Positions 43,143 to 51,969 of a DNA stretch of 51,969 nucleotides are shown here, one piece after another. Source of the stretch: Agarophyton chilense. Lineage: Eukaryota > Rhodophyta > Florideophyceae > Gracilariales > Gracilariaceae. A program made the position numbers and the translations under genes. Each line of letters starts with the position of its first letter. Positions within the stretch are counted from its first letter, which is position 1. The notes below the pieces were generated by a model, which was given only the letters and a program-made list of their open reading frames with translations, was not told the DNA's origin and did no database searches. The stretch spans positions 1-51,969 of the forward strand of contig JARGXX010000045.1 in NCBI GenBank assembly GCA_030374765.1. Reading direction: 5' to 3'.

Positions 43143-44420
43143 TTTCATGTGGGATTCGGCCATCGCTCTTTGCGAAAACAGGATGCCGCAAATCTGGCAC
43201 TTGAACCCCGCCTCAACGCAGTGAACAGTACTCAAATGCCTTTCTAGGTTCTGTTTCTGGTCAAACCGATGCGAGCATACGGGGCAGACAAAGGGGCGCA
43301 CCTGAGTTACCCCATCCAATATGGATATGTCAAAGAAGATGGTTTCAAAAGCAATTGCAAAGAGAAATGTTAGAAAAGACCGACGTGATTGAGATCCGCA
43401 GTGAAAGCTGAAGTAACTCACTTTTCGATGAATGGCTTGGATGTGTCGCACCTTATGATGCTTGCGACCAAACGACTTCGTACACCACTCACACTGGAAA
43501 ATCTGGGGACGTTTGGTACGGGAGCCTGTGATGCCAAGTTTTTCGAGTCCTGGTTGATGGGTTGGAAATGATGAGCAACCAGCAGGAGCTGTACGTATCG
43601 GCAACAACGAATCGTCACGGAGGTTGTGCTCAGGAGACCGGTGGGAAACTTCTTGAACGAGACACGACGCTTCCGGGGCAGGATAAGGCACATGAACTGG
43701 AGATTGGCGAATGCTATCTGAACAAAATCTCTGTGCAATCTCTGGGGCGCCTTCATCCCGACTCTTGCGCTCCTGAGGTAGTTTCAGAACACTTTTTCTT
43801 CGCCACGCTGTTTCCCCATGGCGGTGTTGGTGTGGGATTTCCGTGTAGTGTTCATTTCCGTGGGACTGGAGTGCAGGAATGGGGTGAGTGCCCCTTGCTT
43901 CCTGAAACCGTTCGAGAGACACGGGACGAGCGGTTCCACTTCCACTCCGACGGACATCGCAAGAAGTGGGTTGATGACCGAATCCAAGTCTTGAATCTTC
44001 CGGGCGGCCGAATGGGCGGCCGAATAGAGATTGGAAACTCGAAAGACTTTGTGGTTGCGGGTTTCCAAGCGGCGGTAGTCGAAGAGATCTAAATTGATGG
44101 CCAGATGGAAGTCTGGAATCGCCTGGGCGGCCAAATGAAGATTCGAAACCCGGAAGACTTCCCGGTTGAGATATTCCAAGCGGCGGTAGTCGTTGAGAAA
44201 TAAATCGATGGCCGGATGGAAGTCTTGAATCTTCCGAGCGGCCGAATAGAGATTGGAAGCTTGGAAGACTCCCTGCTTGAGGGTTTCCAAGCGGCGGTAG
44301 TCGGAGAGCGCGGGGGAACTCATCTAAGCTTCTTCTGTTTTGGTTGCTGCGATTTGTGTAGTTCAATCCCCTTCTCTTGAGAAACCCCGAAAACTGGTGT
44401 GCAACAAGTTCATTGTCCAT
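43131..44420 (-). CDS. C2H2 zinc-finger protein, array copy 5
   Basis: Identical in protein sequence. Intron 43302-43421. The palindrome at its 3' end (centred near 42994) holds the single array variant at 43007. The upstream divergent region of this copy leads into unique right-edge sequence instead of another unit. Confidence 0.75.
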   Translation of the reverse strand: MDNELVAHQFSGFLKRRGLNYTNRSNQNRRSLDEFPRALRLPPLGNPQAGSLPSFQSLFGRSEDSRLPSGHRFISQRLPPLGISQPGSLPGFESSFGRPGDSRLPSGHQFRSLRLPPLGNPQPQSLSSFQSLFGRPFGRPEDSRLGFGHQPTSCDVRRSGSGTARPVSLERFQEARGTHPIPALQSHGNEHYTEIPHQHRHGETAWRRKSVLKLPQERKSRDEGAPEIAQRFCSDSIRQSPVHVPYPAPEASCLVQEVSHRSPEHNLRDDSLLPIRTAPAGCSSFPTHQPGLEKLGITGSRTKRPQIFQCEWCTKSFGRKHHKVRHIQAIHRKVSYFSFHCGSQSRRSFLTFLFAIAFETIFFDISILDGVTQVRPFVCPVCSHRFDQKQNLERHLSTVHCVEAGFKCQICGILFSQRAMAESHMKTAH

Positions 44421-44882
44421 CTTAAACGATTGGGTTGTTTGTTGTGTGAGATGCCTTGCTTATTTCGAGGGAGGACGCAAGGATTGAAACGCGTGTAAAG
44501 TACACAGAACAAACGGTGAGGGAAACGCTTCAACACACAGAGGGCGATATTTCTCGACCAACTTTGATGGCAAAGACGCAAGGTAGCTCGGTGTTCGCCG
44601 GCGACACCAGCGTCCAAGTACTGAAAAGTGTGATCTGTTTCAATTCGATCTAGTGTCCGAAAGTACTCGAAGTTTTTCGTCACGGAGCATCATCTCTCAT
44701 CGCAGCCGAAAAGCACACTGGTTTCCATTCTCTGTGAAAACCAAAATTTGAACGCGGTGTGAATCATCTTGGACCAGTTTTGTCGCAATAAACCAGAACA
44801 GAAAGAATTCAGGAGCTGTGCTCTCCAACAAAATCACGGACTGAACAGCATTTGATTCTCGTTGCAAAACAGAGGGAAGCGC

Positions 44883-45110
44883 ATGGCAGCATGGATGTCG
44901 ACCGCATGGCAAGACGCTGGTGTCTGTCATACGACAGCATTCGTTGGGTTCCAAGAGACGCACATGCGTATGCAAATCAGAAGCTGGTGCAGATGGCACG
45001 AACAAGCAGAACGAAATGCGCTCAGCGTTGCTCTGGGTGCAGTTGCCGCAGTTGGTGTCGTCGAAGGAAACAAAGTGATTCGAGATATCAACACAGTTGG
45101 ACATAAGTGA
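44883..45110 (+). CDS. Small plus-strand ORF, unit 5
   Basis: Same protein as in unit 1. Only here is the downstream sequence not replaced by the inverted zinc-finger tail, so any native 3' exon would be at 45300-45503. Confidence 0.3.
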   Translation: MAAWMSTAWQDAGVCHTTAFVGFQETHMRMQIRSWCRWHEQAERNALSVALGAVAAVGVVEGNKVIRDINTVGHK

Positions 45111-45299
45111 GTGCGGTGGTCGCTGGCTTGTCTCCTGTAGTGGAATAGAGGTACATGTTGGACAGCCCTCACTTGTATCATTGATATTCAAAAACGGTAG
45201 ATACTACTATGATGTCGCTCGGAAAGTATCTTGAGCAGCTGTGACCATACGAGTGATCAGATGTGATCCGAGATACGAAAAAGACATAGAATTTTTTTT

Positions 45300-45503
45300 G
45301 TGGCGTTGTGGATGCAGTTTACAGAATTGGGAGCGTTTACTGAACGCGGAAGGGAATTTCATCTTGATGGAAAGCTGTGCGCTTTGGAAACAATAATGGA
45401 CATCCATAGGCAGATAGTGCTTCACGTGATGGATGATATCAGCTTTGGTAAAATGTACATGTTGTTCGCGACTGTGCCCCAAGCACAGAAACGTGCACCG
45501 TAA
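45300..45503 (+). other. Right-edge open frame, possible native 3' exon
   Basis: A T8 tract and GGATGCAG precede an open frame FTELGAFTERGREFHLDGKL, then ALETIMDIHRQIVLHVMDD, ending at TAA 45501-45503. The first half is shared with the array units. From 45359 it is unique. The T-rich tract plus AG resembles a splice acceptor, but the phase with the GTGAGT donor at 45106 does not fit this frame, so the model is unproven. Confidence 0.25.
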
Positions 45504-46167
45504 CCTTTCCGTCTCCAACCTCTTTGTCCCTCGACCGCATCTGAACAGATGCTGATTCGGCAGCGTATTTGAAACTGGCAGATGGGCAACTGATTACGTG
45601 CAGCAGTTGCGTACCTTCTGTACTAGTATGCTTCCTCCCGAGCGTAGCGAAATCAAACTGTATTCATGAGCTGGCGCAAATGTGGCTATCAAGCAGTTTT
45701 GCAGGTGACACTCCAGCAAGTGTTCTAAAGAGAAAACGGATTGGCCAGTGTGACACCATTTCTTGTGAACTTAAAATGTCCCTGTAGGTGAGAATGCAAT
45801 CAATGGACCGTATGTGCGAGCTCAAGGTTGGCTGAAACGGTACAGATTGAAAACAGTTTGGCGTACTGTCTCGCATCTCGTAGGACCACCGCAACGGTGC
45901 TGCAGAATTGGAACGATCATAAAATATTGTAAAGCACAGGCCGTGGCTTGATCACCTTTCTCCACTCCTGTCTATTGTGCCCTCGACTTTCGTTTTCCCG
46001 ATCGAAGGCTGGATCTTTTCGATCGTTGTGCCGTGCGCTTTTCGCTTGGGCTTAAATGAAAATCCACGATGGGCGTCCATGTCCATCATCGTTGCTCTGG
46101 GAACCACAAAGTCTTCTGAGTAATTCAGCGTACTTTTCCAGAATTATGGTTGATATTCATAGAGCTG
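45504..46167. other. Right flank between array and inverted repeat
   Basis: No gene is established. A frame at 45569-45787 includes SSSFAGDTPASVLKR, similar to SSVFAGDTSVQVLKS at about 34518-34562 in each array unit. Part of this flank is therefore an old diverged relative of the unit's divergent region. Confidence 0.35.
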
Positions 46168-46789
46168 TGTCTTCAAAGGAGGAAAAAAGAAAGCACGGGC
46201 ACGAAATCACAGGAAATGGTGATCTAATCTATTCCATATGAAAACAAAGAAGAAGCGATCTGTCCTACACATAGTGTCGTTGTTGGACTTGTTACAGTGG
46301 CTGGCAATTGTTTCTTGTAAAGACTTTGCTCCGAGTCGCGGACGCATATTGCGTAGTTCGAAACTCTGTCAGCATGTCGGAAGTCTGCGGCGGCAACAGA
46401 ATTGTTCACCTTACCCATCCCACTTGAAGGTGAACGATTGAAGCGGCAACCCTTGCATCTGCAGGCCGTTGTTGTTCGAATATTTTCTCTCTCAGGACAC
46501 GGGATGACGCGCCCAGAGGGCACCAGAAATCCTTCAAATAAAAGGCCCAGGTACCCCGCGCCCAGCTTGCAGTGGCATCATCTTCATCTAGCACGTGAAT
46601 ACTCCGGCCGAGCTTCGATGGTAACGGTCTCAAGAGCTACAAAAAAGCAATAGCTGTGGTTCGAATTCGTTTCGGAGCCGACATTCAAATTCGACTTTGA
46701 CAAATCCTGTGCTCATGCCCAACGCTGTCTACCTGTAGGAGCAGCCGCCCCATTTCCATTCAAGCGCTCACGATGCAAGAAAGTAGCCT
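46168..46789 (-). repeat. Right arm of large inverted repeat
   Basis: It is the reverse complement of 31462-32084, so the two arms bound a 15.3-kb segment containing the zinc-finger array. The internal hairpin is kept with one mismatch (46400-46412 and 46427-46439). Flanks outside the arms show no target duplication. Confidence 0.85.
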
Positions 46790-48914
46790 TCGGTCAAAAA
46801 GTTCTCCCATCCATGTTGTCTCCACTAACGCCAGACAAACTCATATTTGCTTCATCACGTGCACTATATGGTTTCTTTAGCTGGTTGTGTGATTTATGCG
46901 CTGCTTTCCATTTTCCAGGTATTCTCGGGACACTGAATTAGCGTTTACGTGTGCTGTTCTACCCCCTCTCCCGCCCCCTCTCACATACAGGCTCACTCGC
47001 AACACAACCACCAACAGCTCAAGCAACCACAGCAACCGCAGTCCCCCCCAGCGGATTGTATCGACCTCCTCGTTCAAAGCCTCGCCCTTCCCATCCGTAT
47101 CGCTAATTTGGCGCACACCATCCACAACTCGGCCGAGCCCCGGCCCCCGAATCTATACACCTCCGCCTGTGTTCTTTACCTCACTCCGTCGCCTACCGCG
47201 CCGATCAGATACCCAGCTTCCCCTCACACAGTTACTCTCCGCCGCCAACGCCCAAGTCCGTCACGTTCCGGAGTTCATACTCAACTCACGCTCCCCCGAG
47301 GACCTTTTCAATCGCAACATGCGGCCCCCATTCCCAACACCATACGGTCGTGCATCGCACACCGCCTTCATGGTTGCAGCAAACGTTTGGAGAAAGCTAC
47401 GCTTTCTCATTGGTCGCCGTTTGCTTCACAATCACCCCTCTGTTTCACGACCCTCGCATGGCTCTTGTTCATCATTGCAAAGGCCTCGCTCTCATCTCCG
47501 TCCGGGTCCTGGTACCACCATTTTTAAACCTACCATTTTCTGCTCGCCTGCCTCACGCAGTCCGGTCTCATTGCAGCATACAATCCTGAGAACGCCGTAT
47601 TTCGTATCACATGCGCCGTGTCGAGCGAGTTGCACCAATACCAACGCACAGTTGTAACTCTCCTACCCCCCGCTATCCTCACTGGGTTATCGTTCTTTCA
47701 GGCTACTGAAGATGATATCGATGCCCATGGCAAGTCAATAGATGAATTGTATGCACAACAACTCACCGCTGTCGATGACCGTATTGTAAGCGACGAACGT
47801 ATCTTTCTTCATGCGCCACAGCTTACTGCCGTTGCCGCTTTACCACTCTCGCTCCCCTTACCACGTCAGTCTTCATGCGCTGGAACATCAACTTCGTGGC
47901 AAAGCCTCCGCCCAGTACAACCATCCGTCGCTGCACCGTTCAAACGCAACAAGGACCCGTCTGTGCCCGTACGATCTCCGGCCCAGCCCACTACCCACGC
48001 AGCACCATCAACGCCTAAAGCCTCATCACAGCCTTCCACACCTCTCAATCGCAAACGTCGTATGGACGGCGAAAACCAGTCTGCAGCACCTACCCCACGC
48101 CCCCGAAATCTTCGGAAGGCTTCCGACTTTGCCGTCACCCCATCATAAGCCCGCCCGCCCACGCCGCGTCGCACGCGCACTCAATCTGCCATGCATTCGT
48201 CACTGTCATTCCAGGATCGCTTCTCACGCTATCTGTCCACTCACCCTGATGCATTGGAGGCACTGGCCACAGTAGCTGTCGTTACGCCGCACTGTACGAC
48301 TATCGTGCCTCCTATACCTCCATCATCAAACATTGCTCTCACTCCCGGCACTGACAACAATCGATCTGCAACATGGATCAGTGAGCTGAAGCAGAAACGA
48401 CCAGAAACTCGAAGCGAAACGTGTCTCACATGCCCGCCAGAAAGTGTGGCTATATCGCACGATCTGAGAAGGGTCACTGGGGGTGGTCGCCCATTATACG
48501 CTATCATTGATGTTGGCAGACGGTATTCTGATGCCTTGTGACGTGATTACGGATCTGAATAATTCCCGGTACAAACGTGAAGCTCTGGCTATCTGTTTCT
48601 CAACCATCGAAGGTATTCTCGAGAAGGAACGTCGTCGGTTACGCGAACAGCCTGAAAAGTTTAATAGCAATGTACTTCACAACTACATCCTACACAAAAG
48701 CTTTCTCACTTTCGCGTGGGATACCGCTGTCTATGCCTAGGGTAGAAGGGATCTTCACGTTTTCACAGTTGCCTATCGTGCGTTCAATGTATCACCCTTT
48801 GAGCTTACGAGGCGCTGTAAACATTCTATACCCTTGTACCACAGATGCCACATCGCTTGGTTAATCATTCGAATAGCTGTGACGCTCGTATTCTAGAATG
48901 GATGGCATGGAGAC

Positions 48915-49952
48915 ATGACTCGCCTCTGGTACGAGTTCTTCAAGCATGTAGTCGAGATTTCCTTTGTACGCAAGATGAGCAGAAACCGTTCTAACCAAAA
49001 GAGAAATTTGTCGGAGCGAGTGTTGGTGAACACACAGATGTCCGACCAGTCACTAGAACATAATGAACAGCCAGAAAGTGTAGAACAATCCCCGATTACG
49101 CCGCAAAAGCAGAAGATCGAAGAAGGACAACGTATAGAAACAAAGGCGATGATCACACTAAGGTTGAAAGAAATGGGGCGTCCGGAACGACTGTACGGAG
49201 ATGTTGAAGCCAGAGCAAGAGTTCTAGACTTCTTTTTTGAAAAATTGTTTGCCCTGGCAAGCACTAGAATAGGGGATTTGTTAGGAAGACTTGGCCCCAC
49301 CAACCTTCGTTCGGCAGTGTGGAAAAGCGTGCAGTATGCTCTGTGGTGCAGATGGAATTTGACAGTCAACAGACATATTGACTTGATCATCCTGTTTGTG
49401 GTAGATGGCGTGGCCAAGATCCAACATATCCAACTGCAGTTCCGCCATATCGTGTGGCACTACAATCAATTGGAGCACACAAGTGATTCCACATTTCTGA
49501 GCAATTCTCCACCAGTGTCCCGTAACATTTTTCTCGGAGATTTCGGGCATTTGTTGGCGGAAGATGCTGCCGATGATAGTGGGCCACGACCGGAATCGAC
49601 GGCTGAAGAGACAGGCGATATCATTCGCTTCTATAACGAAGTGTTTGTGCCTTACATGAGCAACTTCATCGTACTGACGGGCGAAGATAATGGAGGCCGA
49701 GATGCAAAGAGATTAGCGGAAGCATTGCGAGCGAGTAAGGCAGACGACCAAGCTTCAGAAGGTTTGAATGACCTTTCCAGACGGGCAAGCCGCCGTCAGG
49801 GAAGGGAACAAAAGAAAATGTTTGGGGATATTGATCGTAAATTGTTGCAGAGTGCTATGGGCATCATGAAGACACAAAGATCTCCAAAACAAATCGGATC
49901 GATTTTTGTTTCTCCCATGTCACCGTCCACGAGGAATATGGCTCTGAGTTGA
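48915..49952 (+). CDS. RB B-pocket and spacer, longest intact part
   Basis: The 345-residue frame has a polar Ser/Gln-rich start with SPITPQK, a possible CDK site. The B pocket is at about residues 104-250: LDFFFEKLFALASTRIGDLL, VNRHIDLIILFVVDGVAKIQ and IIRFYNEVFVPYM. Tyr240-Asn241 align with human RB1 Tyr756-Asn757 of the LxCxE-binding groove, and Lys168 with Lys713. The position of Tyr709 is Asp164. IGSIFVSPMSPST (328-339) matches the G-N-I-Y-I-S-P-L segment before the RB C domain. The upstream end is not a true start: homologous sequence before it (ILEWMAWRH) is in another frame. Confidence 0.8.
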   Translation: MTRLWYEFFKHVVEISFVRKMSRNRSNQKRNLSERVLVNTQMSDQSLEHNEQPESVEQSPITPQKQKIEEGQRIETKAMITLRLKEMGRPERLYGDVEARARVLDFFFEKLFALASTRIGDLLGRLGPTNLRSAVWKSVQYALWCRWNLTVNRHIDLIILFVVDGVAKIQHIQLQFRHIVWHYNQLEHTSDSTFLSNSPPVSRNIFLGDFGHLLAEDAADDSGPRPESTAEETGDIIRFYNEVFVPYMSNFIVLTGEDNGGRDAKRLAEALRASKADDQASEGLNDLSRRASRRQGREQKKMFGDIDRKLLQSAMGIMKTQRSPKQIGSIFVSPMSPSTRNMALS

Positions 49953-50264
49953 CAGCACAGCGTGCGGAGAAGTCAAGGCAACGATCTGGGTTCAATGACA
50001 CCGGGTACTCGGTCACCATTCGCCTTTGGGGAAAGTCCTATCGGAAATGTTGCAGTGAGTCACAGAAGCCGGGAGAGAAGACAGTATCGACCACTGAGTT
50101 TCGACGGGCCGGTTGCCGACGCAAGATGTACCGCAGTGCGGCGGGAGGTGCAAGAAGTCATCGGAAGATCAAGTTGAGTTGTGAGCAGTACAGAGACCGA
50201 TTCAGGAGATGCGGAAGATGGTAATGTGTCGCAAGGTGCCGATGGGGACGACATGGAGGTCTGA
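49953..50264 (+). pseudogene. RB C-terminal domain after in-frame TGA
   Basis: It is in the same frame as the B-pocket ORF but after TGA 49950-49952. SMTPGTRSPFAFGESPIGN corresponds to the M-T-P-R-(S/T)-R...G-E-S core that binds E2F/DP in RB proteins. A second TGA (50175-50177) is followed in frame by SSTETDSGDAEDGNVSQGAD and the end DDMEV. Conservation past both stops suggests recent inactivation, short introns or errors. Confidence 0.65.
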
Positions 50265-50489
50265 AGGTGAGTTTGGTGCAGTAGATAGTTGTAGCGCTCC
50301 GTAGAAATGTACATATCCGATTACAACCGAGGGCAGTTCTGAGATTCACAAGATGGTAAAGCTCAAGCGAGCATCTCATAGCCGAAGCATCCCCTCGGCT
50401 TGTAAAATGGGCTATTGGTCTCTGGGTGCTTTCATGGGTATTTCGTCCGAAAGACGATACGAAGGCAAAAGCTCAAACATTTCCTTGGC
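50265..50489. other. Short stretch after RB-like gene
   Basis: Nothing is recognised. A 65-residue frame (50353-50550) leads into the GCTGAAGCT repeat and has no family match that I know. Confidence 0.3.
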
Positions 50490-50670
50490 TGAAGAATCTG
50501 ACACTGGAGCTGAAGCTGCTGTTAAAGCTGCGACTGAGATAGTTGTTTGAGTCGCGCTTGGGAACACTGCAAAAACCCGCTGAAGCTATTTGCTCGAGGT
50601 GCTGTTGAAGCTACGGCTGAAGCTGTGAGTGAAGTTGAGACTGAAGCTACGACTGAAGATGTGTGAGTCG
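50490..50670 (+). repeat. Degenerate GCTGAAGCT repeat
   Basis: Variants of (A/G)CTGAAGCT(G/A) occur about ten times at roughly 6-12-base steps, for example GAGCTGAAGCTGCTG and GAAGCTACGGCTGAAGCTG. In one frame it would encode an Ala/Glu/Thr-rich stretch, but stops interrupt it. It is likely a decayed simple repeat. Confidence 0.55.
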
Positions 50671-50781
50671 CACCATACGAGGATGTGAACAGAGTCCGGG
50701 ATTAAGTACGGGAGCGTCGCGATTCTCGGGCTCATTAAGTGGAGGCGCCGGCGACCGCCTGACCGTTCCTACTACGGCGGG

Positions 50782-50825
50782 CAGCCAATGAAAAGACGTC
50801 AGTGGCTCCTTTCTCATTGGCTGCA
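50782..50825. promoter_or_regulatory. Inverted CCAAT pair around a CRE-like site
   Basis: GCAGCCAATGA (50782-50792) and TCATTGGCTGC (50815-50825) are perfect 11-bp inverted repeats. Between them GACGTCA (50796-50802) matches a CRE/ATF core. The module looks like a core-promoter-proximal element of either direction. No adjacent gene start could be identified. Confidence 0.4.
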
Positions 50826-51969
50826 CAAACAGTGCTGGATCTGTTCGCAGTTGGAAGCAGCGGCCAGCTTTCTCTATTATTTTTACTGAGAGTTCTCGTG
50901 CCGAAGCGAGTTATGAGACGATGGCACGGCTGAGCCAAAGCCAGTGGAACGGCTGAGAAAAAGCACGCAATACTAGTGGCTGCTTCCGGCTCAGGCCGCC
51001 TCTCTTCCCATGTGCGGGCAGCCCTAGCTCTGGTTAGACTGAACGTCTCATCTGATATACAGTTTGCCCAAATTGGCAGGCTCCTTTAAATATTCATAAC
51101 GAAACAACTACTGATAACTGGAAGGAAGCACTGTAAATATTTCGAAATATCTGCGATGACAAAGAAATACCACGTTCTTTGACTGTAGTGTTAAAACTGT
51201 TTTGGAAAGGGGAAACGTAGCCAAACAGATCTCGACCACAACTTAAAATCTTACAAAGAGTTTGAAAAAAACTTAACGTACGCACTTGTATGAGTTCTCG
51301 AAGATGATTACGAAGATAAATAAGCTTCTTCTTTTATTTGGTAGCACTCTCAATACTTTTGTTTTTCAAAGAAAAGTGTTGATTGAAGAAGTAAAGTTAG
51401 TCAAATGCACGATTGGTGTAGAAATCTTATTAAGGGAAAAAGCAGACTGAGCACTAAAGATGAATGTGTACTGTCATCGACAATGATAGGAATTGTTACA
51501 ATGAACGGATTATATTCATAAAAACTGTGATAACCGACTAACGTGAATGCTTCTATTAGAATGGTAGGTTGATGAAACTGACCTTCTCTTGATGCAACCG
51601 CCCCATCTTTTCGTATTTGTATTCTTCATGGCTGTACCGTGACTCGTTGATATTATTTCGTGGCAACAGTTTTTGTAATGTATTGCGCACGCTTATATGT
51701 TTTAATTGTGGTGTCCTTACAAATCACCATGTTTGTAGTTGGTAAACCAGAGGGAAGAGGTAGAGACCTCTCTCTCAATGCGGAATTTGTTTTACACTGA
51801 CAGAACGCACTTGAATTTGTCGTTCTCAGTCGACTAGCTCGACCAAGCACGAAGGCGCAGTCTAATTATTTTTAGTGATGGGCCCAGCATTCTAAGCCAA
51901 CTTTTCGTCTAGGACCAAGTTCTCCTGGGATGTGAGATCCCCTCCATGGACTGATGGGAGGGGTGACCA
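50826..51969. other. Right end of window, no gene seen
   Basis: It is AT-rich from about 51060. Only short frames are open on either strand. No repeat or RNA gene was recognised. Confidence 0.4.

Larger units (their letters stand above)
32973..45358. repeat. Tandem array, about 4.9 copies of a 2518-bp unit
   Basis: Units are 32973-35490, 35491-38008, 38009-40526, 40527-43044 and a last one truncated at 45358. Corresponding features recur at exactly 2518-bp steps. The only base difference I noticed between full copies is A to G at 43007. At the right end the repeat breaks off inside GGGAATTT (45351-45358), after which unique sequence follows. At the left end identity fades before 32973. Confidence 0.95.
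46949..50264 (+). pseudogene. Retinoblastoma-related protein, interrupted
   Basis: Segments match the RB family in order. The N domain reads LPLTQLLSAANAQVRHVPEF, LAWLLFIIAKASL, LLPPAILTGLSFFQATEDD and DERIFL (47618-48148). The A pocket reads RYKREALAICFSTIEGILEK, then ERRRLREQPEKFNSNVLHNY (48540-48740), FTVAYRAFNVSPFELTRR and ILEWMAWRHDSPLVRVL. The B pocket is intact in 48915-49952. The C domain has MTPGTRSPFAFGESP (about 50000) and an acidic tail to TGA 50262-50264. Frames change near 47190, 47330, 47440, 48520 and 48900, and in-frame stops lie at 47525, 48146, 48738, 49950 and 50175. RB proteins restrain E2F/DP at the G1/S transition. This is a pseudogene unless tiny introns or sequence errors explain the breaks. 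Confidence 0.8.

Noticed and set aside
32973..45358. CRISPR-like or satellite array
   Set aside because: The unit is 2.5 kb and carries genes with introns; there are no short repeats with unique spacers.
31462..46789. DNA transposon with terminal inverted repeats
   Set aside because: No transposase, no target duplication and internal imperfect arms; an inverted segmental duplication explains the data equally well.
46896..47657. Single 253-residue ORF as a separate gene
   Set aside because: Only its middle matches RB-family sequence, and the flanking parts are out-of-frame readings of the same RB-like gene.
47786..47869. 84-nt intron (GTAAGC...GTCAG) in the RB-like gene
   Set aside because: Removing it would delete DERIFL, a segment shared with RB-related proteins, so the reading across is more likely coding.

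Overview
The window is eukaryotic and transposon-rich. Most of it is LTR retrotransposons in various stages of decay, followed by a near-perfect tandem array of zinc-finger genes and a broken retinoblastoma-like gene. Short introns, chromodomain Ty3/gypsy elements, small C2H2 families and an RB-type gene would fit an alga or other protist such as a red alga or oomycete. The sequence alone does not fix the lineage.

Layout. 1-6911: Ty3/gypsy element A, with its left end outside the window. Pol is complete in outline, but catalytic residues are lost and there is a frameshift. Two antisense ORFs lie between pol and a candidate 268-bp LTR (6644-6911). 6912-8166: spacer with a decayed minus-strand reading frame. 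8167-15378: chromodomain gypsy remnants B between two 446-bp LTRs that are roughly 12% diverged; reverse transcriptase is deleted and a second, worse integrase/chromodomain copy is present. 15895-17477: decayed Ty1/copia fragment. 17869-22624: a second, fuller copia element C with short LTRs of unequal length. 22802-29447: gypsy element D on the minus strand, with 180-bp LTRs that differ at 3 sites, a perfect 5-bp target duplication (GTTAC), a primer-binding-site candidate and all pol catalytic residues. It is broken by two frameshifts at the gag/pol boundary and one nonsense codon in integrase. 29453-31461: nothing recognised.

31462-46789 is the most unusual part. Two inverted repeats of about 620 bp, in opposite orientation, enclose about 4.9 tandem copies of a 2518-bp unit (32973-45358). 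The only difference I saw between full copies is one base, at 43007. Each unit carries a minus-strand C2H2 zinc-finger gene with three fingers, a 120-nt in-frame intron between fingers 1 and 2, and a decayed fourth finger beyond the stop. Each full-unit junction is a palindrome in which an inverted copy of the gene's own 3' end faces the gene. A diverged, inverted pseudogene copy (32240-32887) flanks the array on the left. A small plus-strand ORF of unknown function shares each unit.

46949-50264 reads as a retinoblastoma-related protein: N domain, A pocket, B pocket and C-terminal domain in order. The reading frame changes several times and contains in-frame stops, so it is either a pseudogene, a gene with several very short introns, or error-affected sequence. 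The right end (50265-51969) has a degenerate GCTGAAGCT repeat and a promoter-like inverted CCAAT/CRE module, and no gene that I can recognise.
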